Below are positions 46,610 to 55,159 of a DNA stretch of 58,879 nucleotides, one piece after another (position 1 is the stretch's first letter; each line of letters starts with the position of its first letter). This stretch comes from Dysgonomonas sp. 521. Its GTDB lineage: Bacteria; Bacteroidota; Bacteroidia; Bacteroidales; Dysgonomonadaceae. The notes under the pieces are model-generated. The model saw nothing but the letters and a program-made list of their open reading frames with translations, did no database searches and was not told the DNA's origin. The position numbers were made by a program, and so were the translations under genes. The stretch spans positions 1 to 58,879 of the forward strand of contig NZ_QVMO01000026.1 of NCBI RefSeq assembly GCF_010501055.1, written 5' to 3'.

Positions 46610-48964
46610 TCAATATTTATCTGAGAGAATCCTTACTTCTGCAATTCTGGGCGTTACCGCATTTGAATGTGCCTGAAATTTAACGACAGGGTTAGCCTGT
46701 CCCATATTATCGGGAATGCTGAAATGCAAATATGCAAAATTACCAAACTCTACTATTTCTGGTTCTGAAAGCTTCCGCTCATTTATATAAGCGTCAAAAT
46801 TACTGAAATTCCTATTATTAAGAACTTTCAAGAAGAGATATTTTGCTTTTCCGTTTCCGTTTTTCATCTGATAGCTAAACCACCCCCGGGCTTCGCGCCA
46901 ATGTACATCTTCTTCAAAACCTGTATATGAGTCCTCCGACTGTATAAAATGGTCGGATTCGGGTTGCTGTTCGCCACATACTACTTTATCTATAGTAATT
47001 TCATCTAGTTTGATACGTTCCTGTTCTTCCTGCTCAATCTGCCGTTGAAGTTCTTTCACGCCATCTGGTGTAGCCTGAGGCCAGTAAATGATATAACGGG
47101 AATCGTGCAGGCGGAAAAACGGTATTAGTTCCAAACCATCCTTATACTTATCTGTATATAAATCACCCAGATGGAATGTCAGGGATTTTCCGTCTACAGG
47201 TTTCAAGAGTGAAGCCATATTCTCGGGGCTGCCGACTACTATCGGCATTTCCTTCAAAGGTATTTGCCTGCCATGTGCAACATGCCCGCCACGGCTATCG
47301 TCGGCAAAGAGCCCTGTCATATCTTCCGTTCCCGTTTTGGCTGCCAATACTACAGGCCCGTAGCGGAACGAGTAATAATTTGACTTATCCGGCAATTGCT
47401 CGGCAGTAACATGCATCGGCATTTGCATCACTACTTTATCTCCGTTTTTCCATTTACGGTTTATCGCCACATAATCTTCTTCTGACCCGATCGGGAAATC
47501 CTTTCCATTTACAGAAACCTTAAGCTCTCCTTTTTTTACCCAGTTCGGATAACGTAGTTTTAATGTAAAAACCTTCGAATCCTGAGTATTTATGACAAAA
47601 GTAGTTGAAGGTTCATCCGGAAATGAATTTGTCTGGATAAACTTCACTCCTTTTTCCTTCCAGTCCAATTCGGATGAAATGAATAAATTGACATACAATT
47701 CATTATCGGTATGCGCGTAAATCATCTCTCCATATTTGGCATGGTTCTCTATACCCGAGCCTACACAACACCAGAAGCTGGTCTGCGGTTGCGAATACAC
47801 ACGGTAATGTCCCGGACGCATCTGGGTAAAATAAACGAAACCGCCTGTTTCGGGATGCTGTGTGGAAAGGATATGATTGTACAATGCCCGTTCGTAATAA
47901 TCAACATACTTTTTATCCAGAGAAGTCTGGTAAAGCATACGGGACAAACGAAGCATATTGTACGTATTGCAGGTTTCAGGCCCTTCGATATGTTCTATCA
48001 TACGGGAAAAATCATTCAGCGGATTAAAGTGCTCACTTACGCTGTTTCCTCCAATACAAACCGAACGGTGCTCTACAACTGTCTCCCAGAAAAAACGGGA
48101 AGCCTCCGACCATGATTCATTGCCTTCTACATCGGCTACACGTTTGTAACCCAACACCTTTGGTATCTGTGTATTGGCGTGCATACCTGTCAGTTTATCT
48201 TCATGATTCATCAAAGGGTTGAGAATAGCCTGATGTGAAAACTGATGCGCCAACTTCAGGTATTTTTCATTTCCAGTAATGGCTGCAACATCGGCAAATG
48301 TTTCGTTCAGTCCGCCATGTTCGCTGCGAAGCATATCCTGTATCTGCTCTTCCGACAACTTAGAAACAAGGCTGATAGCCCAGTCCGTCATCTTTATCAG
48401 CATTTCCTTTGCCATATCGCTCCCTGCATGCAAATATGCATCGCGCAATCCTGCATAGGTCTTGTGTATATTATACAACGGAACCCATCTGGCATTCAGG
48501 TCGAAACCTCCTGCCCTGATATTTCCGTCTGCCACTTCCTGCCAGATAGCTTTTCCTCCGGGAACACCGCCGATATAGCCATTGCCATTAGCATCCTGAC
48601 AGCGCCTCAACTCGGCCAGCATATAATCCAGACGGTTTTTTATATCCTGGTCGCCTGTGGATGCGTACATCAACGACAAAGCTGACAGGTAATGTCCGCC
48701 GATATGCCCGTCAAGCCCTGTATTCTCCCAGTTGGTGTAACTTTCTGCTTTGGGTGTCAAGCCCGCCTCCCGAAGAAAAGGAGAAAGCAACCTGTCGGCA
48801 TTCAGTTCCAACAAGTATTGTCTGTCTAAATCCTGAGCATGTTTGAACGGGCTATTTAGCAGCTTTACATCCTGCAAAGGAAAATATTCGATTTTAGGAC
48901 TTAACTGTGCAACAGCAGCTATTGCGTATATAAGAGATATTATTAATACAGATAGTTTTTTCAT
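46610..48964 (-). CDS. GH127 beta-L-arabinofuranosidase
   Basis: The 784-residue secreted enzyme has a signal peptide ending AAVAQ. An alpha/alpha-barrel covers residues 40-410 (DGHIGGHYLSALSLMYASTG, NIHKTYAGLRDAYL). Beta-domains follow to about residue 640, then a further sandwich to the end. The catalytic site matches the cysteine-nucleophile GH127 group: GPETCNTYNMLRL contains the Glu and first Cys, and SFWCCVGSGIENH the Cys pair. The family releases beta-linked L-arabinofuranose from arabinan or glycoproteins. It is transcribed from its own promoter, 645 bp downstream of the GH51 start of the same cluster, and lies just upstream of araR on the same strand. Confidence 0.92.
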   Translation of the reverse strand: MKKLSVLIISLIYAIAAVAQLSPKIEYFPLQDVKLLNSPFKHAQDLDRQYLLELNADRLLSPFLREAGLTPKAESYTNWENTGLDGHIGGHYLSALSLMYASTGDQDIKNRLDYMLAELRRCQDANGNGYIGGVPGGKAIWQEVADGNIRAGGFDLNARWVPLYNIHKTYAGLRDAYLHAGSDMAKEMLIKMTDWAISLVSKLSEEQIQDMLRSEHGGLNETFADVAAITGNEKYLKLAHQFSHQAILNPLMNHEDKLTGMHANTQIPKVLGYKRVADVEGNESWSEASRFFWETVVEHRSVCIGGNSVSEHFNPLNDFSRMIEHIEGPETCNTYNMLRLSRMLYQTSLDKKYVDYYERALYNHILSTQHPETGGFVYFTQMRPGHYRVYSQPQTSFWCCVGSGIENHAKYGEMIYAHTDNELYVNLFISSELDWKEKGVKFIQTNSFPDEPSTTFVINTQDSKVFTLKLRYPNWVKKGELKVSVNGKDFPIGSEEDYVAINRKWKNGDKVVMQMPMHVTAEQLPDKSNYYSFRYGPVVLAAKTGTEDMTGLFADDSRGGHVAHGRQIPLKEMPIVVGSPENMASLLKPVDGKSLTFHLGDLYTDKYKDGLELIPFFRLHDSRYIIYWPQATPDGVKELQRQIEQEEQERIKLDEITIDKVVCGEQQPESDHFIQSEDSYTGFEEDVHWREARGWFSYQMKNGNGKAKYLFLKVLNNRNFSNFDAYINERKLSEPEIVEFGNFAYLHFSIPDNMGQANPVVKFQAHSNAVTPRIAEVRILSDKY

Positions 48965-49040
48965 TTTATTTTTTAACCTAAGGTGATAGAAAGTGACAAA
49001 ACCAAATAATACAGAAATCTAATTTTCAAATATTTACATT

Positions 49041-49090
49041 AAAAAAGTGACAAAAGTAACAGTTTTTCTATTATTCAAATTTGTTACTTT
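49041..49090 (-). promoter_or_regulatory. GH127 promoter/operator block
   Basis: Minus-strand GTAACAAA, 22 bp, then ACTTTTGTCACTTTTTTAA. TACTTTTG (49058-49051) is a perfect -7 box, and TTTG (49079-49076) lies 17 bp upstream. GTAACAAA and TTTGTCAC form inverted half-sites. The block is shared with 39,464-39,516. Confidence 0.65.
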
Positions 49091-49147
49091 AACTAATCTC
49101 GACTTGATACCCAATAGATAAATAAGAAAATAATAAATTAAAAATAA

Positions 49148-49186
49148 GGAATCCGAGTACTCCTTCTATAAGCAGCTCCGGATTCC
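49148..49186 (-). terminator. Terminator of the GH51 operon
   Basis: GGAATCCG and CGGATTCC form an 8-bp stem with a 23-base loop, followed on the minus strand by TTATTTTTAATTT. It lies beyond the family A copy, so that copy is part of the transcript. Confidence 0.6.
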
Positions 49187-49209
49187 TCTTTCATTGTTGA
49201 ATTGGACTA

Positions 49210-49444
49210 AGAAACTGTTTAAATTTTATACGAATATTTTATTATACCTTTTTCTTCGTTCATTTTTAGGCTGTTTTAGGCTGTTTTTTCCTTTCTCTCA
49301 ACTCAATTGTTAAATCGGCGGAGCCAAATAGCCCGCTATTATCGTTTCGAGGAAGAACCAACGGTCACAGGAGCGAAGCGTATGTAAATAAGCATCTCTA
49401 AAACAGCTCTAAAAATTTGAACGAATAAAATTTAAACAGTTTCT
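49210..49444 (-). repeat. Family A element, copy 3
   Basis: 235 bp with AGAAACTGTTTAAATTTTAT ends. It contains both the CGCTTCGCTCCTGTGACCG and the AACGATAATAGCGGGC modules, the latter with the GGCTCCGCC addition. It overlaps two bases of the GH51 stop codon (TAG, then AAACTG). Confidence 0.92.
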
Positions 49445-51410
49445 AAAGTTTTATCTTATATACATTAAATGATTGAGCCTGAGCTTTTATATTCAATACG
49501 TTTCCTTCTATTGTTGCTGAAGTCTTCTGAGGAATAAGGTTTGAAGGATTATCCAATGTATTGATTGATTTTAAATCATTGTTTTGCATGGTAACACAGT
49601 CGCCAACAGTATACGAAGCACCCTTTTTACCTCCGGTCAGCGTTACTTTAATATCCTTTGCCTCTGTTCCCGTATTGGCAACCTTTACGATATAGCAATT
49701 CTGACCTTTGTCGTATACCGCAGAAGCATACAGATTATCCTGTCCGGCAATCGCTTTTTTATCTCTTGTCAGAGTCATAACGTTTGAGCCTGCATTATGG
49801 GCATAAAGCTGTTGCACATAATAGTTAGGCGTTTTCATCATCCTGAGGTTATCGAACCAGATCATGTCAGGATTCCATTGCCAGGCATCTACATGCGCAA
49901 ACAATGGCGCATAAGTACACATGTGTACGATATCGGCATTACGCTCCAAGCCTGTCATAAACGCAGCTTCGGTCAACGCCGAAAGGAAGTTATTCTGCTT
50001 ACCTGTAGAGTGGTCGTGTGAGGCATATTCTCCTGCAAAAACAGCTGGGCCTTTGCGGTCGTAATTGTCGTAACGGCTTGCATTAGCAAGGAACCATTCC
50101 GGCTCTTTATAGTAATGCTCATCTACCAAATCTACTTTCAGACGTTTCATCTCAGGCCACAGGTAATCGAACTGCTCTCCATCGGCAGAAGGGCCTGAGC
50201 TACCTATGACTTTTATATCAGGATATTTTGCACGGATAGCTTTTACAAACGGTTCCAGACGTTCAGGATATTCCTTACCCCATTGTTCATTACCTATACC
50301 AATATATTTTAAGTTGAAAGGTGCCGGATGTCCCATATCGGCACGTAGTTTTCCCCATGTAGAAGAAGTAGAGCCATTCGCAAATTCAATCAAATCCAGC
50401 GCATCCTGTACATAAGAGTCAAGTTCGCCTACAGGTACATGGCAATGTTCTCCTTCATTCTGGAACTGGCAAGCCAGCCCGCAACTAAGCACAGGAAGCG
50501 GTTCTGCACCCATATCTTCCGACAACAGGAAGTATTCGTAGAAACCTAGTCCATAACTCTGATAGTAATCAGGGAAGAAACGATGAGGGAATGTATAGTG
50601 CCAACGGTTTTCGTTTACAGGCCTGTTCTCTACCGGGCCAACACTTTTTTTCCAGTCGTAACGAGAATCTAAGTCTGTACCTTCAACAATACATCCTCCG
50701 GGAAAACGGAATACACCCGGATGAATATCAGTCAAAGCTTGCGCAAGGTCTTTCCTCAAACCGTTTTCACGGCCTTTGTATGTATCTGCAGGGAATAGAG
50801 AAACATGCTCTAAGGCAACAGATCCGGCAGAAGCAAGAAAAATGCGCAGGTGCCCTTTATCTTCTGTGGCTGTGGATATTAGTGTTACCTGATATTTTTT
50901 CCAGTCAGATGCGTTGATTGTTATTTCCTCACCACCGATAATATTACTCTTTGAATCAATCAGTTCAACTCTTATTTTCTGATCGCCGGCAGCATTCATA
51001 TTCTTCGCCCATACCGAGAAACGGTATGTAGCATCTTTTTTGAATCCCATACCGCGGAATCCTTCATTCTCGATTCCCGTACGCTTATGCACATGTCCGG
51101 GATCGGAGAGGATTACATAATTCGGATTACGGTCGAACAAAGGATTGTTCTTCGCTACCTCTACCTTTCCGAATGTGTACCAGCCCATCAGGCTTTGCGG
51201 GAAATCGAACGAACGGTTTTTCACTAATTCGGCATACAGGCCTCCGTCTGCTGCAAAATTGATATCTTCAAAGAACAATCCGTACATTGTGGATTGGATA
51301 GGCGCTCCTACCTTTTTTGTATCCAGTTCAAAATCATAGGTCTGTTGCGCATACATATTTTGCCCGATAGCAAATAAGGCAGCGAGGCTTAAAATTTTAG
51401 TTAGTTTCAT
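49443..51410 (-). CDS. GH51 alpha-L-arabinofuranosidase
   Basis: The 655-residue secreted enzyme has a signal peptide ending MYAQ. Residues 75-210 form a CBM4-like sandwich inserted ahead of the barrel. The GH51 barrel follows: acid/base Glu in YIGIGNEQWG and nucleophile Glu in PAVFAGEYASHD. A beta domain ends the protein. It releases terminal alpha-L-arabinofuranose from arabinoxylan and arabinan. The third gene of the acetyltransferase-GH97-GH51 run, it starts 67 bp after the GH97 stop without an intervening promoter. A family A repeat begins at its stop codon. Confidence 0.95.
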   Translation of the reverse strand: MKLTKILSLAALFAIGQNMYAQQTYDFELDTKKVGAPIQSTMYGLFFEDINFAADGGLYAELVKNRSFDFPQSLMGWYTFGKVEVAKNNPLFDRNPNYVILSDPGHVHKRTGIENEGFRGMGFKKDATYRFSVWAKNMNAAGDQKIRVELIDSKSNIIGGEEITINASDWKKYQVTLISTATEDKGHLRIFLASAGSVALEHVSLFPADTYKGRENGLRKDLAQALTDIHPGVFRFPGGCIVEGTDLDSRYDWKKSVGPVENRPVNENRWHYTFPHRFFPDYYQSYGLGFYEYFLLSEDMGAEPLPVLSCGLACQFQNEGEHCHVPVGELDSYVQDALDLIEFANGSTSSTWGKLRADMGHPAPFNLKYIGIGNEQWGKEYPERLEPFVKAIRAKYPDIKVIGSSGPSADGEQFDYLWPEMKRLKVDLVDEHYYKEPEWFLANASRYDNYDRKGPAVFAGEYASHDHSTGKQNNFLSALTEAAFMTGLERNADIVHMCTYAPLFAHVDAWQWNPDMIWFDNLRMMKTPNYYVQQLYAHNAGSNVMTLTRDKKAIAGQDNLYASAVYDKGQNCYIVKVANTGTEAKDIKVTLTGGKKGASYTVGDCVTMQNNDLKSINTLDNPSNLIPQKTSATIEGNVLNIKAQAQSFNVYKIKL

Positions 51411-51477
51411 GAGTTTATAATAAATTATGAGTTAAGAATTAAGAGTTACAAGTTATTGATCGTTAATCGCTGACTGT

Positions 51478-53409
51478 CTAAAACACAATTACAAATCCGC
51501 CATTCGGCTGCATTTCTACTCTTAGTTTTCCATTATCCAAAGTCACAGTCTTCTGAGAGAAAGTCCTGTTGGTATCGCCATCCGTTATCATCGAACCGTC
51601 GCCTCTGATTCCCAGCGAAGACAGGTCTAAATCTAATGATTTCACTGTTGTTTCAGCATTAATACCCGCAACATACCACTTATCCCCCGACTTACGGGCA
51701 AACACCGCATATTTAGCAGGGAAACCGTCAATCAACTTAAGGTCGTCCCAAACACGGGGCACATGTTTCATATATTCCTGAACATAGTCCGGTTGTTTTG
51801 CCATACTCTCCGGTATTTCCACGTAATGCTGAAGCCCCGATTGGAACAGAACAGTAAGCGCTATTTCAAATCCATTGGAAGTACGGCGCTCAATGCCCGG
51901 AATTTCGCCAAAACACACAGGTGTGAAATCCATAGGGCCTACAACATTTCGGGCAAAAACGGCTGTAGCACAATGTTGCGGAGCCAGATCGGCCGTTTCC
52001 TGAGTAAAGGTGATAAATTCGAAGCCTTTTATTGACTCTAACGTCATCAGGTTAGGAAAAGTACGGCTCCATCCACGAGGCACGGTGGTTCCGTGGAAGT
52101 TTAGCATCAACTTATAATCCGCGGCGTCCTGCATCATATCATAATAATATTGTATAGCAGAAGGACCGTCGCCCGGCCAGAAGTCTACTTTCAGACCTTT
52201 TACACCCATCTTGCTTACACGTTCAAATTCGGCGCGGCGGGCATCTTTTTCCAGCAATGCACTCTTAGGAGTATAATGCGTTTCGTTCCAGTCTCCGGAT
52301 GAATTATACCATAAGATAAGACCTACATTTTTTGATTTAGCATAATCGATAAGCTCCTGCATTCTGTCGTAACCGATACGCTTATCCCATTCTACATCAA
52401 CAAGGACATATTCCCACGTCATAGAAGATGCGTAATCAATATATTGTTTTTGCCGGTCATAGTTCACAGAGTTATCTTTTTCGATTCCCCAGCTCCATGC
52501 AGCACGTCCGGGTTTTACGAAGTCTATATTTTCTATACGGCTTGGTTCCGACACATCCGTTACCATTGTATTCTCTACTATATCACTCAATTTGCCTACC
52601 ATTATTACACGCCAGGGAGAACGCAGAGGTAATTTGGATACCGGAGTGATAGGGTCTGTCGGTTTTACAGTTTCGCCTTTCTGCGGAAATTCGATAAAAT
52701 ATTCTCCATCGGGGCTATCCTGCGCCAAACGCGTCCCGCAATATGTAGGTTCCAGCCCTGCTTCGGTAAGCAACACCCACGATTCTCCTGATTTATACAA
52801 CGCCGGGAAACTCCAGCCCGCAAGTTTAGGCGCCTGAGTACCAACAGGGACATCTGTAATATAATTATCTTCGTAGCTAGGGCATGTCTGCGCCCAGCAG
52901 TTCTTTACATCATCGTGCGGATGAAGCCATGCTTTCGCCGCTGACGGAAATTTGAAAGATGTAATTTCCTTTTCAATTGTCTTTTCATTTTCCGAGGTTT
53001 CATCGAATACATATCTGAAAGCAACCCCGTTATCGGAAATATGAAATGTTATCAGCATCTGCTTTCCTTCCGGATTGCGAACCGTCACATCCCATTCATT
53101 CGCTTTAAAGCTGTTATTCAGTTTCTTCTCGGCAGGAGTAGTATACGTACCGTTCACCTCTCTCTTACCACTGATTTTAGCGACCTCAAGTTTGGAATAG
53201 TCAGCGTCACTCATTACCAACCCCAAAGCCGAAGGTTCGAGGACAACTTCTGCTCCTTTTTTAACAATATAGCGTAAAACCTGTAATGAGTCAGTCTGTA
53301 GTTCTACACTTATTTTCCCGTCAGGGCTCGTCATATTACTTTGCGTACCTGAGCATGAGAATAACAACATTACACATAGGAAAGTGAACAATCCTATTAC
53401 TTTTTTCAT
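51478..53409 (-). CDS. GH97 retaining glycosidase (alpha-galactosidase or beta-L-arabinopyranosidase type)
   Basis: The 643-residue lipoprotein (lipobox LLFSC) has an N-terminal beta-supersandwich (residues 25-290), then a catalytic barrel (300-550) and a short C-terminal sandwich. The motif GVKGLKVDFWPGD carries the Asp that serves as nucleophile in retaining GH97 enzymes; inverting GH97 alpha-glucosidases lack it. LTLESIKGFEF follows at the acid position. Retaining members are alpha-galactosidases or beta-L-arabinopyranosidases. The arabinosidase setting favours the latter, but sequence alone does not decide. It starts 12 bp after the acetyltransferase stop. Confidence 0.9.
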   Translation of the reverse strand: MKKVIGLFTFLCVMLLFSCSGTQSNMTSPDGKISVELQTDSLQVLRYIVKKGAEVVLEPSALGLVMSDADYSKLEVAKISGKREVNGTYTTPAEKKLNNSFKANEWDVTVRNPEGKQMLITFHISDNGVAFRYVFDETSENEKTIEKEITSFKFPSAAKAWLHPHDDVKNCWAQTCPSYEDNYITDVPVGTQAPKLAGWSFPALYKSGESWVLLTEAGLEPTYCGTRLAQDSPDGEYFIEFPQKGETVKPTDPITPVSKLPLRSPWRVIMVGKLSDIVENTMVTDVSEPSRIENIDFVKPGRAAWSWGIEKDNSVNYDRQKQYIDYASSMTWEYVLVDVEWDKRIGYDRMQELIDYAKSKNVGLILWYNSSGDWNETHYTPKSALLEKDARRAEFERVSKMGVKGLKVDFWPGDGPSAIQYYYDMMQDAADYKLMLNFHGTTVPRGWSRTFPNLMTLESIKGFEFITFTQETADLAPQHCATAVFARNVVGPMDFTPVCFGEIPGIERRTSNGFEIALTVLFQSGLQHYVEIPESMAKQPDYVQEYMKHVPRVWDDLKLIDGFPAKYAVFARKSGDKWYVAGINAETTVKSLDLDLSSLGIRGDGSMITDGDTNRTFSQKTVTLDNGKLRVEMQPNGGFVIVF

Positions 53410-53421
53410 AGCTTAAATTCT

Positions 53422-53985
53422 TTATTTAGTTTTTATATTTAGTTTCTTCACAATACGGGCAGGGTTTCCGACAGCCAACGAATCTGCGGGAACGTCTTTT
53501 GTAACAACCGAACCTGCACCGATAACCGAACGGTCGCCTATGGTAACTCCCGGAAGAATTGTAGAATGTCCGCCTATCCAGCAGTCTTTACCTATAACTA
53601 CAGGCTTGCAGTCTTCCCATTCCCTCCTGTCGGCAATATCTAACGGATGGCGGGCTGTGTAAATATGCACACCGGGAGCAAGCAGGGTATTTGCACCTAT
53701 ACGGATAGTGCCACCATCTAAAAATACTGCGCCAAAATTGATAAATACATTTTCTTCTGCATATATATGTTCGCCATAATCACAATAAAAAGGAGGTTCC
53801 AGATGCAGGTTTTTAGCTGAATTGGGACACAACTCATTTATGGTATCCTGAAATTTGTCTGTGTAGTACTCCGTCACATTCAGGCGGTGAAGTATCTTTT
53901 TCACCTTGGTACGAAGCCCTATCATTTCCTCTCCGTGAGCCGTATATGGCTCTCCTGCAAGCATTTTTTCTTTTTCAGTTTTCAT
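53422..53985 (-). CDS. Sugar O-acetyltransferase (Maa/LacA/NodL type)
   Basis: The 187-residue cytoplasmic enzyme has the left-handed beta-helix of hexapeptide transferases, with repeats such as IRIGANTLLAPGVHI, VVIGKDCWIGG and VTIGDRSVIGAGSVV. It has the N-terminal helical Maa domain (EKMLAGEPY), and the catalytic histidine is in IYTARHPLD. The family acetylates maltose, galactosides or related sugars from acetyl-CoA. It is the first gene of the operon with GH97 and GH51, with two AraR-like palindromes upstream. It may detoxify excess or non-metabolised sugar released from the polysaccharide; this is inference. Confidence 0.92.
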   Translation of the reverse strand: MKTEKEKMLAGEPYTAHGEEMIGLRTKVKKILHRLNVTEYYTDKFQDTINELCPNSAKNLHLEPPFYCDYGEHIYAEENVFINFGAVFLDGGTIRIGANTLLAPGVHIYTARHPLDIADRREWEDCKPVVIGKDCWIGGHSTILPGVTIGDRSVIGAGSVVTKDVPADSLAVGNPARIVKKLNIKTK

Positions 53986-54017
53986 GGTTTCCGTATCCTA
54001 GAATTTATCAGATTACA

Positions 54018-54075
54018 ATAAGTGTATTTAAAACACTTGCAAGGTATGAAAATAAGTGTAATTAGATACACTTAT
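54018..54075 (-). promoter_or_regulatory. Tandem AraR-like palindromes upstream of the acetyltransferase-GH97-GH51 operon
   Basis: Site 2, ATAAGTGTA-ATTAGA-TACACTTAT (54052-54075), is a perfect inverted repeat with a 6-bp spacer. Site 1, ATAAGTGTA-TTTAA-AACACTTGC (54018-54040), is a weaker version. A further half-site, ATAAGTG, lies near 54,115. No clear -7 box was found between them and the start. Confidence 0.7.
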
Positions 54076-54303
54076 AAAACATGTTTTATAGCATAAATTA
54101 GAGGAATATAGAAAATAAGTGATGAAATCGTCTCAGGGGTAGTTGGAAGAATTTTCACCTGCCTCTATATGTAATTATTTGATATTTAATTAATTATGCC
54201 GATTTCATTTTATTACTTTTGCTATCTTTAAGTATTGATAATCATGCGATTATGACTATCTTTAAAGAACACAAAGTAGGAATAAACCACTATTGGGAAT
54301 AAT

Positions 54304-54961
54304 AGAGTTTATATTCAATAAAAGAGTAAGATGCATATTTTTAGGAGTTTTAGTTGCCACGACTTTCAAGTCGTGGATAATAATACAGATAGAAAACGAC
54401 TTTAGTCAAAACATTTTGGCTAAAGCCATTATCTGATTAGACTATTATCCTCCTGCTAAAGCAGGAGGCAATTAAATCACAGAGACTCAAATACTACGGA
54501 ACAAGTTCCGTAGGTTGAAAGTTAAAAGGATAAATCCTTTTGCGTTAATGCCTGTTTAAAAACAGGGGTTTTCTTTTCCCACCCTTCCAGGGTTTGGGAA
54601 AATTCATCCGATGGCTTGAAAAATAAACCATATATAATCTTATTGAATATGCGAATCAAGGGTTAAAAAGCACAGTAACTTATTGTCCCGAAGGGACTGA
54701 AGGTGGATAACCATGGGTAAAACCCGTGGCAGGAACTGACTGAAGAATATGTCTCCGTAGGAGGCAAATAGCAAAAACAAATGTCATTCGCCTCCTACGG
54801 AGACGGTCTATTTCTACCTGCTTTTGCCACGGGCTTTACCCGTGGTTATCCATATTAGCCCACTTCGTGGACTTAGAACCCTGACTGCAAAACAGAAGAT
54901 TGATTTATAATAGTATACTGCAACCCTAAGCAACCCTTGATTCGCATTGAATATAAACTCT
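54304..54961. repeat. Family B composite element with long cruciform
   Basis: Bounded by a perfect 16-bp inverted repeat, AGAGTTTATATTCAAT (54304-54319) and its complement (54946-54961). Inside are hairpins (CACGACTTTCAAGTCGTGG, CTCCTGCTAAAGCAGGAG, CCTGTTTAAAAACAGG) and the GCGAATCAAGGGTTAAA motif. A roughly 168-bp near-palindrome (54,697-54,864) has arms TGGATAACCATGGGTAAA and TTTACCCGTGGTTATCCA around GTCTCCGTAGGAGGC and its complement. No gene is seen in 53,986-55,159. Confidence 0.85.
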
Positions 54962-55067
54962 AATATATGAAAGACTAAGTAATTTTTTATCGTCAGATTA
55001 ACAGTAGTAAGCATAAATATTCACTGTTTCATTTGGATATGTAGCGTGGATTATCCGATTTTCCGTT

Positions 55068-55075
55068 TATCTTTG
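55068..55075 (+). promoter_or_regulatory. -7 box for lpdA
   Basis: TATCTTTG matches TAnnTTTG, 84 bp before the start. The -33 element is not clear. Confidence 0.45.
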
Positions 55076-55159
55076 TCATATACAGTGCAGCTTTTACTTT
55101 TTAACAATTGTTAATTGATACTAATCTTTGAATTATTGAATCTTTAAACTAATCCAGAT

